Positions 1-8,460 of a stretch of 19,703 nt of DNA are shown here, one piece after another. How positions within the stretch are numbered: position 1 is the first letter of the stretch; each line of letters opens with the position of its first letter. The position numbers were made by a program, and so were the translations under genes. Source of the stretch: Syntrophaceae bacterium UBA6109 (GTDB lineage: Bacteria; Desulfobacterota; Syntrophia; Syntrophales; UBA6109); assembly GCA_002428445.1 (NCBI GenBank), contig DIWJ01000028.1, positions 1 through 19,703 on the forward strand, read 5' to 3'. Below the pieces are notes generated by a model, which saw only the letters and a program-made list of their open reading frames with translations, made no database searches and had not been told where the DNA came from.

Positions 1-9
1 AAGAGTTTT

Positions 10-3000
10 TCAACAACCTGTTAGGAGAAAATCCGCGGCCCCTATGGTGTTCGTTGTGGATCTTTCTTCAACCCACATGTCCAAATCCGCTTCCCACATG
101 CCGATTTCCGGATAGGAGGCGCCAAATGTCGTCCGGCCCTTCAGAATGCCGGCCTTCGCTCCATTGACGTATAGGCCGACTGCCAAACCATCAAGGGTAT
201 TTTCCGCATAATCGGTGTAGGTGTTGTCGCCGAGGATGATGCCCGTTAACCTTCCCATGAAAGAGCCCCCGCTGGCAGAGGCACTCATCTCAAATTTGGA
301 CCGGAAAATCTGAGGGCCGCTGTAGGTTCCGTGCTCGCCGATGGCGTAAACATCTGCCGGAGAGGCTGGCGAGGTGGTCCAAAGATCGCCGTAACCGCCA
401 AGAATCGCGTTGAACACGGCGTTGTCGTTTCGGACAAGGCCATTGGGGGTGTAAAGGCCACGGACCATCCAGTTCGAGTCCGCCATAGCCAAAATATATT
501 GGTCGTAGTTGAACTGTGTGTCGCCGGGGGCCGCATTGTTTACGACTCTGCTCATGTCGGCGAAATAGGAAACGGGGGGATCGGCGGAGAAATCAGGTGT
601 TGGATAGAGCAGGGATGTCCATCCCTTGCCAACGATCCCTGAGAAACCATCCGCCCGCTTTGCAACAACGTAACGATTTTCGTCATTATAGGATATTTCA
701 AATGTTTGTTGGTAGTCACTTGGCGATCCGGGGTACGGCACATCATCGATCCGCTCGAAAGACCACCCATTGGTTGAGTCCGTCACGTTAGCTAAATTAA
801 TGTAAGCCTGCTCATAGCTTAACGGATGGAATCCTCCGTATTGCCTGTAATAGGGCCGGTAATAGGTTCTGCTGACCAGCGCGCCGTCCTGGAGGCTATA
901 AAGGTTTCCCTCAGACTTTGCCGCGAAACTGAGCGCTCCGTGATCGAGCGAGGTATACGGGTCAGGACCGAATTGGCCCGCAGCGGCGCCGTGGAACTTG
1001 CCGGCGCCATAGTCGAAGAGTCCAAAGACATCGCCGCTGAAGACGCTGGCGAAAGCACCCGCTCCATCCGTGAGCTGAAGGATGTTTCCATTAAAGACGG
1101 TACCCTGGAACAACCCGCTGACAGGGGGATCATGGCTTATGTTCGCGAGCCAATAACCCACAGTCTGTTCGTTATGGAGTACGGCACCTCCAGCTATGGT
1201 GTCTGGAGACGATCCGATATTTCCACCCATATTGGCGGACATGACGCCCCAATCCTGGCCGCTGAAGGACGTGACCCGGCCGGTGACGGCTCCGCTCGTG
1301 CCGCTGCCGATGCGTCCCGTAATATCAAGGCTGGAGATTGTTGGAGTGGATTCAACTGCCCCCAGTGATGCACTGGCACTCAGCGTGGCGCCGTTTGCGA
1401 TCTGCCACATCCCCGTACCTGCCTGATAGTTGGGATCTGCCGGGCCTAGAGGATTAAGATCCGGATACAGGTTCGCCGTGAAGAAATTGGAACTCACCGT
1501 GCCCAGATCGTAGGCAGCGGCTACGCGCTTGGCGTAGAGACCAACAATGCGGCCGTAGGCGGTCGTCGCGTTTCTCACTCCACCCATGCTCATTTCAAGA
1601 TAAGCGCCGCCATAGGCACTGCCTGCATTGGCCAGATCGTAACCCTGGATGCCCATCTTAAGCAGTGGATTGTCGGCGGCACTGTAGTAGCTGCCGATAC
1701 CGGAGAGGGCGACAGATCCGCTCTCCAGGAGGGCGGATGTGCCGCCCAGAATGCCCCGGGGAGTTGTCAGGGGGTAGGCTGCGGTATCGCTGAAAACCAG
1801 CGAACCGTTGCCGAATATTCCATACGCGCCATTCTCGACGCGGCCCGCGAAGGCGAGATTCTGCAACATACCTCCGACGCCCGTTCCGTAGGCCTGCCAT
1901 GTGTTGTTGCCATAGGAACCGAAAAGCATCACACTTGAAGCAGCGGCCGTATCGGCATACGAGACGGTGTAACTGGCAGCCGTCAGGCTGAAGATATCGG
2001 CCGAGAGGTGGATTTCATCGAACGTCGCATCGGTTCTGAAGAAATTTCCGCCGGCGATGGACAAACCCGCCGCATGACCGAGGATATATCCGGTTCCTAC
2101 TGATGCGCCCAAATTCGATGTCCATGAACTGCCGGACGGCCAGGTCCCTTCATAAACCCCGCCGGCCTCGGCGCTCATCACGCCCCAGGGCAAGGTCTGG
2201 CTGCTTTCCACCAGATGCAAAGGCTTGGCGTAGATGGAGCCGGTGACGGCGCCTGTTATATGGAGCTTTGTGAGATTGCCTTCCGACAGATAGCCGCTAC
2301 CCCAGTACAGGTCATCCGGCGTCAGCGTTGTAGCGGCCATATCAACGGCCGTCAGCGTTCCCGTCGCCTTGTACATATTTAGGTCTTCATAGAAATTAGG
2401 GACAATGTCTTTGGACGTCATGAATCCGGCAACGTATCCGCCTGCCCCGTCCGGGCGGACGTAGATCGCTGCGGCCGTGCCCACCGTGTCCGAGTTGGCG
2501 ATGCCGTTTACCGCGTCATAATTCATTACGAGACCGCCCATGTAACCGGCGAATGCGTAAGGCCCGCCGGCGCTTTCTGTCGCATTGTCGGTGGTGTTCC
2601 CAGTCAGCGTGCTTTTCCAGAGCGGATATGGTTGATAAGAGGGATAGCCTCCAGCGTTGTTGGCGGAGCCGATGGAGAGAAAGGCCTGCGGACCGGATGA
2701 ACTGCCCGCGTTCCACATGGCCGTTGTCACGCCCAGACGTCCCGCCAGATCATTCGTATTGCTCCAGGAGAAACCCGTTCCGTTGTAGTAACCGAAGCCG
2801 CCGTAACCGCCACCCACGTCGGCGCTCAGTGCAAGGGGCTCTCCCTGAAAGACACCGACGCCCGCACCGATCCAGCCGCCCGTCGAATCGATACTGTAGA
2901 GGCCGTAGAAAGGACCCTCCTTCATCGTGCCCATTTGGGTCCGGGAGAGGTATTGACCAGAGAGTGTGCCGTGAATTTGGCCGTTCGCCCATGCCATGTT

Positions 3001-6000
3001 CTTGAGATCGCCAATCCAGAAGCTTTCCTGAGTGACATCGCTCCCGCTGCCAACGGGGAGATCGCGGCCGGTGAGGTAAGTCTCGGGTGTTTTCTCTGCA
3101 GTCAGATTGAAGGTTCCCTGGTCTACGCTGAATTGATAGATCCCCCAGGGGAGGTCATAGTTCCGGCCGAGAACGCTGTCATAGGCATTGAAATAATAAC
3201 GGGTGCTCATGCCATTGCCGGAAACGCTATCGTCTCCCGAAATGAACGCAGCGACAAGGTTGGAGGGATCCGACTGCAATGTAAATGCGCTGTAACGGCT
3301 GTCGGCTTTCTGCGTCTGCGTCAGCGTTCCCTGGAGGAACCAGAGGCCGACATCTCCTGTTGCATCCATTCCGTAGTAATTGCCGACTAACGTCCCTGCT
3401 GGAGCCGTTGAGAGCGGGTTGTAAGCGGTGAAAATCCCGGAACTCAGTCCATCGGGGGCCACATAAAGAGCTGACAGAGCGCCCTCGATTTCTCCAAATT
3501 TCCATAGTCCCGCGCCCTGTCCGATGAATTCGCCGGCGTTGATGGAGTCACCCGGAAAGAACTGCATCTCGCGGCTGCCAACTTCGGTGTTCATCACGTA
3601 GGAAGACTGGCCGCCATACCCGTACATGGAGACATCATAATCGCCGATAGCCAGGAAGTTGTTTCCCAATGTGTTCCAGGGTGTGGAGGTTATTCCGGCC
3701 ATGCCCCAGTCATCCCCCGCCTTTATGGGAGTGCTTCCCTCGGAATAATAGTTTGCATAGAGGCTGTTCAGGAAATCGGACGAGCCCCAATAGCCGGGAT
3801 AGGTTACAGCGGTGCCTGCCGAATAGGAACCGATACTCTGGCCGATCCAGTTGCCATCTTCACCGACGGCCGTGACAGGTCCGCCGATATTGCCGATCCA
3901 TTTATTTGTCATGTAGAAGCCGCTCGCGGCGCCGGAAGCCTCTCCTGTGGAGTACCATGTGCCGATTGCCTGCATCAGCCAGTAGCCGTTCTCATACCCG
4001 TTGTCGTAACTGTATCCGAAGTCTCCTGTGCCGCCGACCATAGCCGACCAACTCGCGTCTCCCGTCGGCTTGCCACTGAACGTGTTTCCGGCGCCGAGGC
4101 GCAGGTTGTAGATGCCCCAGTTCAGGCTCTGACCGCTGACCTCGTTCATGAGGAAAGTGGTTTCGCTGAAGCTGTAGGCTTCTGAGGAGGCTCCGAATAT
4201 TGCTCCGGCGCCGAAAGCCCCGCCGAACCTGCCGGAAAGCGTTCCCAGGTGGGGATAATAATAGACGCCCCCTGGATCTCCCGACGGATAGGGCGTCAGC
4301 GTCCCCTCGGCCTTCCACATGCCGATGGCGGGATAGCTGCTCATGGTGATGTCGTCGCTGAAGAGAATGCCTGGAGTGCCGGCCAGATCCACGTAAACCG
4401 CCCTTGCTGCGCCGTTGACCGTGGTCGCCCCCGGGACCCAGAGGCCGGCCGTGTAGCCCCGCATCTGGGCCATGTATTCGCCGCTGAAGACTTCATTCTG
4501 GCGCCCATAGATCTCCGTATTCCAGAGGTAATGAGACTTCCCGGCATAGTAAGGGTCGAAGTCGTTCGTTCCCATGGCGAGAAACGGCGATCCGGACCCG
4601 CTCCAGAAGGGATCGAGGCCGCCGAAGATGCCCGAATCGGACCCGGCCCAGGTGTAGTTGCCCGTAACGTTGCTGAAGAGGCAGCCCGGTCCGCCCATGT
4701 ATGGGCCCCATTCGCCGAAGAAGGCCAGGGGCGCCATGGAGGCCGTGCCGGCTCCTACGCTCTCGTAGGTGCCTGCCGGACTGGCCGGGTCGTATTTGCC
4801 CTGATAGGCGAGGCCGATGATCCCCATGTAGTTCGAATCCAGGTAGAGCAGGTTGCCCGACATGTTCACTCGGCCCGTTGCGGGATCGGCCGCCGCGATC
4901 AGGTCGTCGCCCATCATGTAGTAGGGACTTCCGTAATAATAGGGATCGGCGGAATCCATGAAGCCATATGCGCCGTACATCGCCGTTGAGGATGAGCTGT
5001 AGTTCCCGCCCGTCGTGGTCGTGCTCCAGACCGCCTCGACCCCCTGCATGCCGTAAGAGGCAGCCGTATAGAAGCCGCGGACATCCGCAAGGGACGGGGA
5101 TTCGACCGCGGCGGCAGGGAAAAGATCGGCAATCTGAGGTACGGAGATATCGGTAATCACGCTGATGACATCCGACGAATTCGCTACCGTGCCAAGGATT
5201 CCTGTTCTTTCGACGGCACCTGTGGTTGAAAGCGTTCCCCCTGTAGCCGTCCCGGAAAGATTGCCTCTCAGATAGCCGATGCTATCGCCCTTTCGATAGA
5301 TGCCTCTCATCAGCGCTCGATAGGAGCCGGGCATGCCGGCCAGTGCAGCGTCATAGGTGCTGCCGTCGCTCAGGGCGCCGCTCACCATCGACGTCGTCGG
5401 GGCAAGCGGGTTTGCGTAGGCTCCCGAGAGGCTCGCTGTACCTACGTTTGTCGCGTCGACAATCTCGCCGGAGAGCGTTCCGGAAAGCGCGCCCAACGTA
5501 GTGGCTGTCGAGAAAGTGGTCTTCGGTACTACCGGCGGTGGTGTGGGTTCAGGTGTAGGTTCAGGTGTAGGCGTAGGTTCAGGTTCAGGTTCAGGTGTGG
5601 ACTGTTCCTCGATGATGATTTCGGCCGATTCCTGCTGCTGGACCTGCGTGGCAATGTCCACAGGTGGAGCTTCTGTAGTGATCACAGGCGGTGCAGGTGC
5701 CGATGGGGGCGGTTCCATCAGTTGAGAAACTACCGGAGCGGAGGGCGGCGGAGGTGCAGTCTCCTGCCCTTCAGGCGGCGGTCCCGAGGCCTGCTGCGTG
5801 CCGCTTCCCTGCTGACCTTCTTGTTGCCCCTGCTGGGTGCCTCCCTCTTGCTGACCCTGTTGTTGTCCCTGCTGTTCACCCTGACCGCCCTGGTCGTCCT
5901 TCTTGCCTTCCTCTTTCTTCTCTTCCTGTTTGGCCTGCTGGCCGCCCTGATCGTCCTTCTTGCCTTCTTCTTTCTTTTCTTCATCTTTTTTTGGCGGTGG

Positions 6001-6612
6001 CGCCGTATCTTTCAAATGCTTCTCGATATCCGCCGCCGTGGCCGGTTTGATGACCGGAGGCGCGTCCTTGGTGGAGATGACCATTGCCTGTCCGGCGGTG
6101 ATGACCTTCACGTCATTGGGCATGTTCGAGTTATAACCGTACCCGGTGCCTTCCTTGAAAATCGCGCCGCTTACACCGTTCTGGAAGAACGTGAAGAAAT
6201 CTGTCCCGCGGACACCGCAGACGGCAGTCGGCGTGCGGACTTCGTAGGTGCTGCCCTTGCCCAGGTTCTTGACCATACTCTGCATCTTGCCGCGGAAGAG
6301 GTTCAGGAAGTTACTCTTCTTCTCGCCGACGGCATAGGCGGTGATCTTCAGTCGTGTGTTCGCGGCAAGGCGCAACTGGTTACCGTCGTTGAAGGTTACT
6401 TCGGCCTTCGACTTGCTCTTGGCCCGCAGGATGTCGCCCTCGTTCACGGGCATGCCTTCCCTGGCGGCGACGGCGGGTGTCGAACCGACGGTGACGTCCA
6501 CGTTGCCCTGGACGGCGCTGATTTTCCCGATGGGAGCCGCCAATACTGAGGACGGGATGAGAAGCGCCAGGAAAATCAGCGCGAATATTGCCATTCGGAC
6601 TTTCGGCTTCAT
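10..6612 (-). CDS. Giant secreted FecR-domain protein with long degenerate repeat modules
   Basis: The protein has 2200 residues and is complete, with TGA at 10-12 and ATG at 6612 behind a G-rich Shine-Dalgarno. Residues 1-25 are a Sec signal peptide with likely cleavage at VLA|AP. Residues 29-185 form a FecR domain, with conserved features such as NEGDILRA, RTPTAVCGVRGTDF and a GxA-type end. Residues 203-363 are a low-complexity linker, first Lys/Glu, then Gln/Gly, then Pro/Glu-Pro. Residues 365-2185 are rich in Gly, Tyr, Ser and Trp and made of degenerate modules about 320 residues long. Each module carries anchors of the kind FLAxG, GLW, YVxxxG, GMWxxxGTLT and WG[IV]. No transmembrane segment or lipobox is visible, so a periplasmic or surface location is inferred. 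It lies 94 bp downstream of the TPR/barrel gene and is probably co-transcribed. The FecR domain is known from iron-signalling anti-sigma regulators, but in soluble secreted multidomain proteins like this its role is unknown. No function is claimed for the modules. Confidence 0.88.
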   Translation of the reverse strand: MKPKVRMAIFALIFLALLIPSSVLAAPIGKISAVQGNVDVTVGSTPAVAAREGMPVNEGDILRAKSKSKAEVTFNDGNQLRLAANTRLKITAYAVGEKKSNFLNLFRGKMQSMVKNLGKGSTYEVRTPTAVCGVRGTDFFTFFQNGVSGAIFKEGTGYGYNSNMPNDVKVITAGQAMVISTKDAPPVIKPATAADIEKHLKDTAPPPKKDEEKKEEGKKDDQGGQQAKQEEKKEEGKKDDQGGQGEQQGQQQGQQEGGTQQGQQEGQQGSGTQQASGPPPEGQETAPPPPSAPVVSQLMEPPPSAPAPPVITTEAPPVDIATQVQQQESAEIIIEEQSTPEPEPEPTPTPEPTPEPTPPPVVPKTTFSTATTLGALSGTLSGEIVDATNVGTASLSGAYANPLAPTTSMVSGALSDGSTYDAALAGMPGSYRALMRGIYRKGDSIGYLRGNLSGTATGGTLSTTGAVERTGILGTVANSSDVISVITDISVPQIADLFPAAAVESPSLADVRGFYTAASYGMQGVEAVWSTTTTGGNYSSSSTAMYGAYGFMDSADPYYYGSPYYMMGDDLIAAADPATGRVNMSGNLLYLDSNYMGIIGLAYQGKYDPASPAGTYESVGAGTASMAPLAFFGEWGPYMGGPGCLFSNVTGNYTWAGSDSGIFGGLDPFWSGSGSPFLAMGTNDFDPYYAGKSHYLWNTEIYGRQNEVFSGEYMAQMRGYTAGLWVPGATTVNGAARAVYVDLAGTPGILFSDDITMSSYPAIGMWKAEGTLTPYPSGDPGGVYYYPHLGTLSGRFGGAFGAGAIFGASSEAYSFSETTFLMNEVSGQSLNWGIYNLRLGAGNTFSGKPTGDASWSAMVGGTGDFGYSYDNGYENGYWLMQAIGTWYSTGEASGAASGFYMTNKWIGNIGGPVTAVGEDGNWIGQSIGSYSAGTAVTYPGYWGSSDFLNSLYANYYSEGSTPIKAGDDWGMAGITSTPWNTLGNNFLAIGDYDVSMYGYGGQSSYVMNTEVGSREMQFFPGDSINAGEFIGQGAGLWKFGEIEGALSALYVAPDGLSSGIFTAYNPLSTAPAGTLVGNYYGMDATGDVGLWFLQGTLTQTQKADSRYSAFTLQSDPSNLVAAFISGDDSVSGNGMSTRYYFNAYDSVLGRNYDLPWGIYQFSVDQGTFNLTAEKTPETYLTGRDLPVGSGSDVTQESFWIGDLKNMAWANGQIHGTLSGQYLSRTQMGTMKEGPFYGLYSIDSTGGWIGAGVGVFQGEPLALSADVGGGYGGFGYYNGTGFSWSNTNDLAGRLGVTTAMWNAGSSSGPQAFLSIGSANNAGGYPSYQPYPLWKSTLTGNTTDNATESAGGPYAFAGYMGGLVMNYDAVNGIANSDTVGTAAAIYVRPDGAGGYVAGFMTSKDIVPNFYEDLNMYKATGTLTAVDMAATTLTPDDLYWGSGYLSEGNLTKLHITGAVTGSIYAKPLHLVESSQTLPWGVMSAEAGGVYEGTWPSGSSWTSNLGASVGTGYILGHAAGLSIAGGNFFRTDATFDEIHLSADIFSLTAASYTVSYADTAAASSVMLFGSYGNNTWQAYGTGVGGMLQNLAFAGRVENGAYGIFGNGSLVFSDTAAYPLTTPRGILGGTSALLESGSVALSGIGSYYSAADNPLLKMGIQGYDLANAGSAYGGAYLEMSMGGVRNATTAYGRIVGLYAKRVAAAYDLGTVSSNFFTANLYPDLNPLGPADPNYQAGTGMWQIANGATLSASASLGAVESTPTISSLDITGRIGSGTSGAVTGRVTSFSGQDWGVMSANMGGNIGSSPDTIAGGAVLHNEQTVGYWLANISHDPPVSGLFQGTVFNGNILQLTDGAGAFASVFSGDVFGLFDYGAGKFHGAAAGQFGPDPYTSLDHGALSFAAKSEGNLYSLQDGALVSRTYYRPYYRQYGGFHPLSYEQAYINLANVTDSTNGWSFERIDDVPYPGSPSDYQQTFEISYNDENRYVVAKRADGFSGIVGKGWTSLLYPTPDFSADPPVSYFADMSRVVNNAAPGDTQFNYDQYILAMADSNWMVRGLYTPNGLVRNDNAVFNAILGGYGDLWTTSPASPADVYAIGEHGTYSGPQIFRSKFEMSASASGGSFMGRLTGIILGDNTYTDYAENTLDGLAVGLYVNGAKAGILKGRTTFGASYPEIGMWEADLDMWVEERSTTNTIGAADFLLTGC
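58..5262 (-). repeat. Tandem degenerate modules (about 320 residues) inside the FecR protein
   Basis: Anchors recur with regular spacing in the translated protein. The GMW...GTLT-like motif lies near residues 770, 1094, 1417, 1736 and (weaker) 2175. The WG[IV] motif lies near 830, 1157, 1476 and 1788. The FLAxG-like motif lies near 677, 986, 1311 and (weak) 1651. Spacings cluster around 310-340 residues, about 960 bp, except that the last copy is stretched to about 440. Identity between copies is low, so this is ancient duplication visible at protein level rather than a recent DNA repeat. Module borders are approximate because they were set by eye. Confidence 0.72.
5546..5600 (-). repeat. Hexamer-type tandem repeat encoding a Pro-Glu/Pro-Thr stretch
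   Basis: Plus-strand units GGTTCA and GGTGTA/GGCGTA alternate for about 55 bp. On the coding strand they give the EPEPEPTPTPEPTPEPTP segment of the FecR protein (residues about 340-358). Such an extended rigid linker is typical of periplasm-spanning proteins. Simple hexamer repeats change length by slippage without breaking the frame, so strain-to-strain length variation is likely. Confidence 0.75.
5881..5982 (-). repeat. Duplicated 57-bp unit in the charged linker
   Basis: The peptide EEKKEEGKKDDQGGQ occurs twice, at residues 211-225 and 230-244, with a 19-residue period. The two DNA copies differ only at a few positions (for example cctctttcttctc against cttctttcttttc on the plus strand), so this duplication is much younger than the large modules. 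It is followed by a Gln/Gly-rich run up to about residue 275. Confidence 0.8.
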
Positions 6613-6706
6613 AAAACACCCCCTCCCAAGGGTGAAGAAGAAGTCTGCGGTGTTGATCAGTAAATGCCCGTGAAACTTCCTGCCATCTTCGAGTTCTTCG
6701 GTCGTC

Positions 6707-8227
6707 CTAAAATTTCAGTTCCATGCCGGCCGAATAGATGCTTCGGTCGTAGTCATAAGCTGCGATATTCGAATGGGCAACGGTGCCCGTGTATTGGGCG
6801 ATCAGACTCACGTTTCTGTGAACGTCCCAGGTGAGGCCCACTGTTCCCGTGTAGATCTTGTCGCGCCGCGTCTCGTTGCCGAAGAAGAGATTTTCGTTGT
6901 CGTAATTCTGCAGGTTTACGTCGCCGCTCAACTGCAGGCGGAGTGCCTTGTAGAGTGGATGGATCGCATTGACGGTGAAATGGTTGCTCTTGTTGCTGTA
7001 GTGGATGCCGTCGGCGCGTTCGACGGCATAGCCGTATTTCAGGTTGAGAATGCCGCCGCTTTCGAGCAGCCACATCCAACTCAAGTAGCTGTCCGTTCCG
7101 CAGGAGCTTTGGTCTTCCAGTTCGGGATTCGTTACGGTCTTGAAGACGTTCTTCTTCGTGTACCCGGTGAAGAACTCCAGGATGTGGCTCTGCCCCGCAA
7201 GATAGCGGACCATGGGGCCGGCTGAAAAATTGTCCGAATAGCGGCGATAGCTCGGGTCGCGTTTGAGGGTATGCGTGTAATTGACGGGGAAGTTCAATGC
7301 AAATTTGCCGAAGTTGTAGCCCGGCGCCAGCGAAATGGTATTGGCCAGGACGTCGTGCGTATCGTAATTTCTTTCATTGATGCCGCTGGCAAGGGCGTAG
7401 GTGGCGTTGAAGAGCCAGTTGCCGGGAAGGGTCGGCACGAAATCAAGACGGAAGGTGTTCATCATGCCGTAGCTGGCCTGTTCGCCGGTCGTCAGGGATT
7501 CAATCCCCGGATAGAGGTTCGGTTCCGCCAGCATGTTCGTGTCGTACTTGCCCATGATACCCAATGTGATCCGCAGGGGCCGCTCGATGAAGCTCCGCTG
7601 CTCGACGATTTCCTGGTAGCGGCGTGCGAACGAGCCGAGGTCGGAAAGGGGGTCAAGGGTAAGGGCCGCCTGAAACCGCTCCTTGGCCTTCGAAAAATTC
7701 CGCTGGTTCATGTAACAAATCGCGATCTGGAATTCAGCCGCCTGCTTGTAGGATGAATCCAGCTGTTTTGACTTCTCGAAGGTCTCGATGGCCTCGCCGT
7801 ACTTGCCTTCCTGCGCCAGGACCATGCCCTTGAGAAAACTCACCTTGGCCGGAAAGATGTCTTCCCGCTCGGCCAGCGTGATCCATTGTTTTGCATCCTT
7901 GATGTTTCCCAACTGCTGAGAGATGTCGATCAACTCGACGACGGCCTCCCGGATCGGGGGTTTCAGGATGACGGCGTCCCGAAACTGCGGGAGTGCGTTT
8001 TGAGTGTCGTTGGTCTGCTTGAACGCCATTCCAAGGAAGAAGGCGGCCATCGATGAGGAGGGCTCTGCTTTCCGGACCTTCAGGAGAATTTCGATTGCCT
8101 CTTCATAATTTTCAGCCTTGTACTGACGGATTCCTTCTTCGAGACTAATTGTTTGGCAAGAGACATGGTTCGGTACTATCAGCAGAAAAAGGAGGGTGAA
8201 TGAAGCGAGCAGTACGAACTTCTTCAT
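6707..8227 (-). CDS. TPR protein with C-terminal outer-membrane beta-barrel
   Basis: The start is taken as ATG at 8227 (506 residues), because AAAGGA at 8234-8239 sits 6 nt upstream. A TTG at 8245 would add six residues and place that ribosome site inside the gene. Residues 1-24 are a signal peptide ending HVSC|Q; the Cys is not in a good lipobox. Residues about 28-195 hold roughly five TPR-like helical repeats (for example NYEEAIEILL, KYGEAIETFE, NFSKAKERFQAAL). From about residue 217 to the end, alternating hydrophobic/polar aromatic strands begin with GIMGKYDTNM and finish in a terminal Phe (MELKF), as in proteins folded by the BAM complex. The roughly 290-residue barrel would allow about 14 strands. 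The layout of periplasmic TPR plus barrel is known from Slam/DUF560 surface-protein exporters and from PgaA-type polysaccharide exporters; which of these it resembles most cannot be decided by eye. It is the first gene of the unit with the giant FecR protein, which suggests export or anchoring of that protein. Confidence 0.82.
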   Translation of the reverse strand: MKKFVLLASFTLLFLLIVPNHVSCQTISLEEGIRQYKAENYEEAIEILLKVRKAEPSSSMAAFFLGMAFKQTNDTQNALPQFRDAVILKPPIREAVVELIDISQQLGNIKDAKQWITLAEREDIFPAKVSFLKGMVLAQEGKYGEAIETFEKSKQLDSSYKQAAEFQIAICYMNQRNFSKAKERFQAALTLDPLSDLGSFARRYQEIVEQRSFIERPLRITLGIMGKYDTNMLAEPNLYPGIESLTTGEQASYGMMNTFRLDFVPTLPGNWLFNATYALASGINERNYDTHDVLANTISLAPGYNFGKFALNFPVNYTHTLKRDPSYRRYSDNFSAGPMVRYLAGQSHILEFFTGYTKKNVFKTVTNPELEDQSSCGTDSYLSWMWLLESGGILNLKYGYAVERADGIHYSNKSNHFTVNAIHPLYKALRLQLSGDVNLQNYDNENLFFGNETRRDKIYTGTVGLTWDVHRNVSLIAQYTGTVAHSNIAAYDYDRSIYSAGMELKF

Positions 8228-8233
8228 GGCGGG

Positions 8234-8239
8234 TCCTTT
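8234..8239 (-). promoter_or_regulatory. Ribosome binding site deciding the TPR/barrel start
   Basis: The coding strand reads AAAGGA followed by 6 nt and then ATG at 8227. This supports the ATG over the upstream TTG at 8245. Confidence 0.7.
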
Positions 8240-8336
8240 CTGCAAAGGATGAGATCAGGAGTGCGCCGAGCTCAGATGACAAGTTCGTCCGATTAAAGTT
8301 TTTTGTGAGAAAGCCGATAACCTCTAGTTGATGATT

Positions 8337-8365
8337 TTTATCCCATCGTACGAAGGTCATGTCAA
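8337..8365 (-). promoter_or_regulatory. Sigma70-type promoter of the TPR/barrel-FecR unit
   Basis: On the minus strand a perfect TTGACA (8360-8365) is followed by a 17-nt spacer and GATAAA (8337-8342), which matches the -10 consensus at four of six positions. Transcription would start near 8330 and leave a leader of about 100 nt before the ATG at 8227. No riboswitch could be recognised in that leader. Confidence 0.68.
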
Positions 8366-8435
8366 GACCATTTTATCGTCCTGTGTAACCTTTATCACAT
8401 GGAATTACGCTTATTTTTCAGAGTCTTGCGTATCT

Positions 8436-8460
8436 GCGTGCAAATGGCGGCATTTTACGC
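8436..8460 (-). other. Hairpin at the end of tsaC, not a clear terminator
   Basis: The RNA of the purD operon can fold as GCGT / AAATG / CCGC loop / CATTT / ACGC, with a small internal loop (A against GC), across the tsaC stop codon. No U-tract follows, so intrinsic termination here is doubtful. The remaining gap to the next promoter (8366-8435) contains no other stem that I can see. Confidence 0.35.

Noticed and set aside
4..14. 11-bp identity AGTTTTTCAAC at the window start and before the 16S gene (19674-19684)
   Set aside because: Many 11-base matches are expected by chance in a 20-kb window, so this is not evidence of flanking repeats or an element.
4249..4989. 246-residue plus-strand frame inside the FecR gene
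   Set aside because: Antisense to the repeat modules; no motif and no ribosome site.
5722..6549. 275-residue plus-strand frame with Leu/Phe-rich, membrane-like stretches
   Set aside because: The hydrophobic runs are the antisense of the Lys/Glu/Gln linker codons of the FecR protein, not a real membrane protein.
8228..8336. Possible riboswitch (for example cyclic di-GMP) in the leader of the TPR/barrel gene
   Set aside because: No conserved core or stable multi-stem fold could be recognised by eye.
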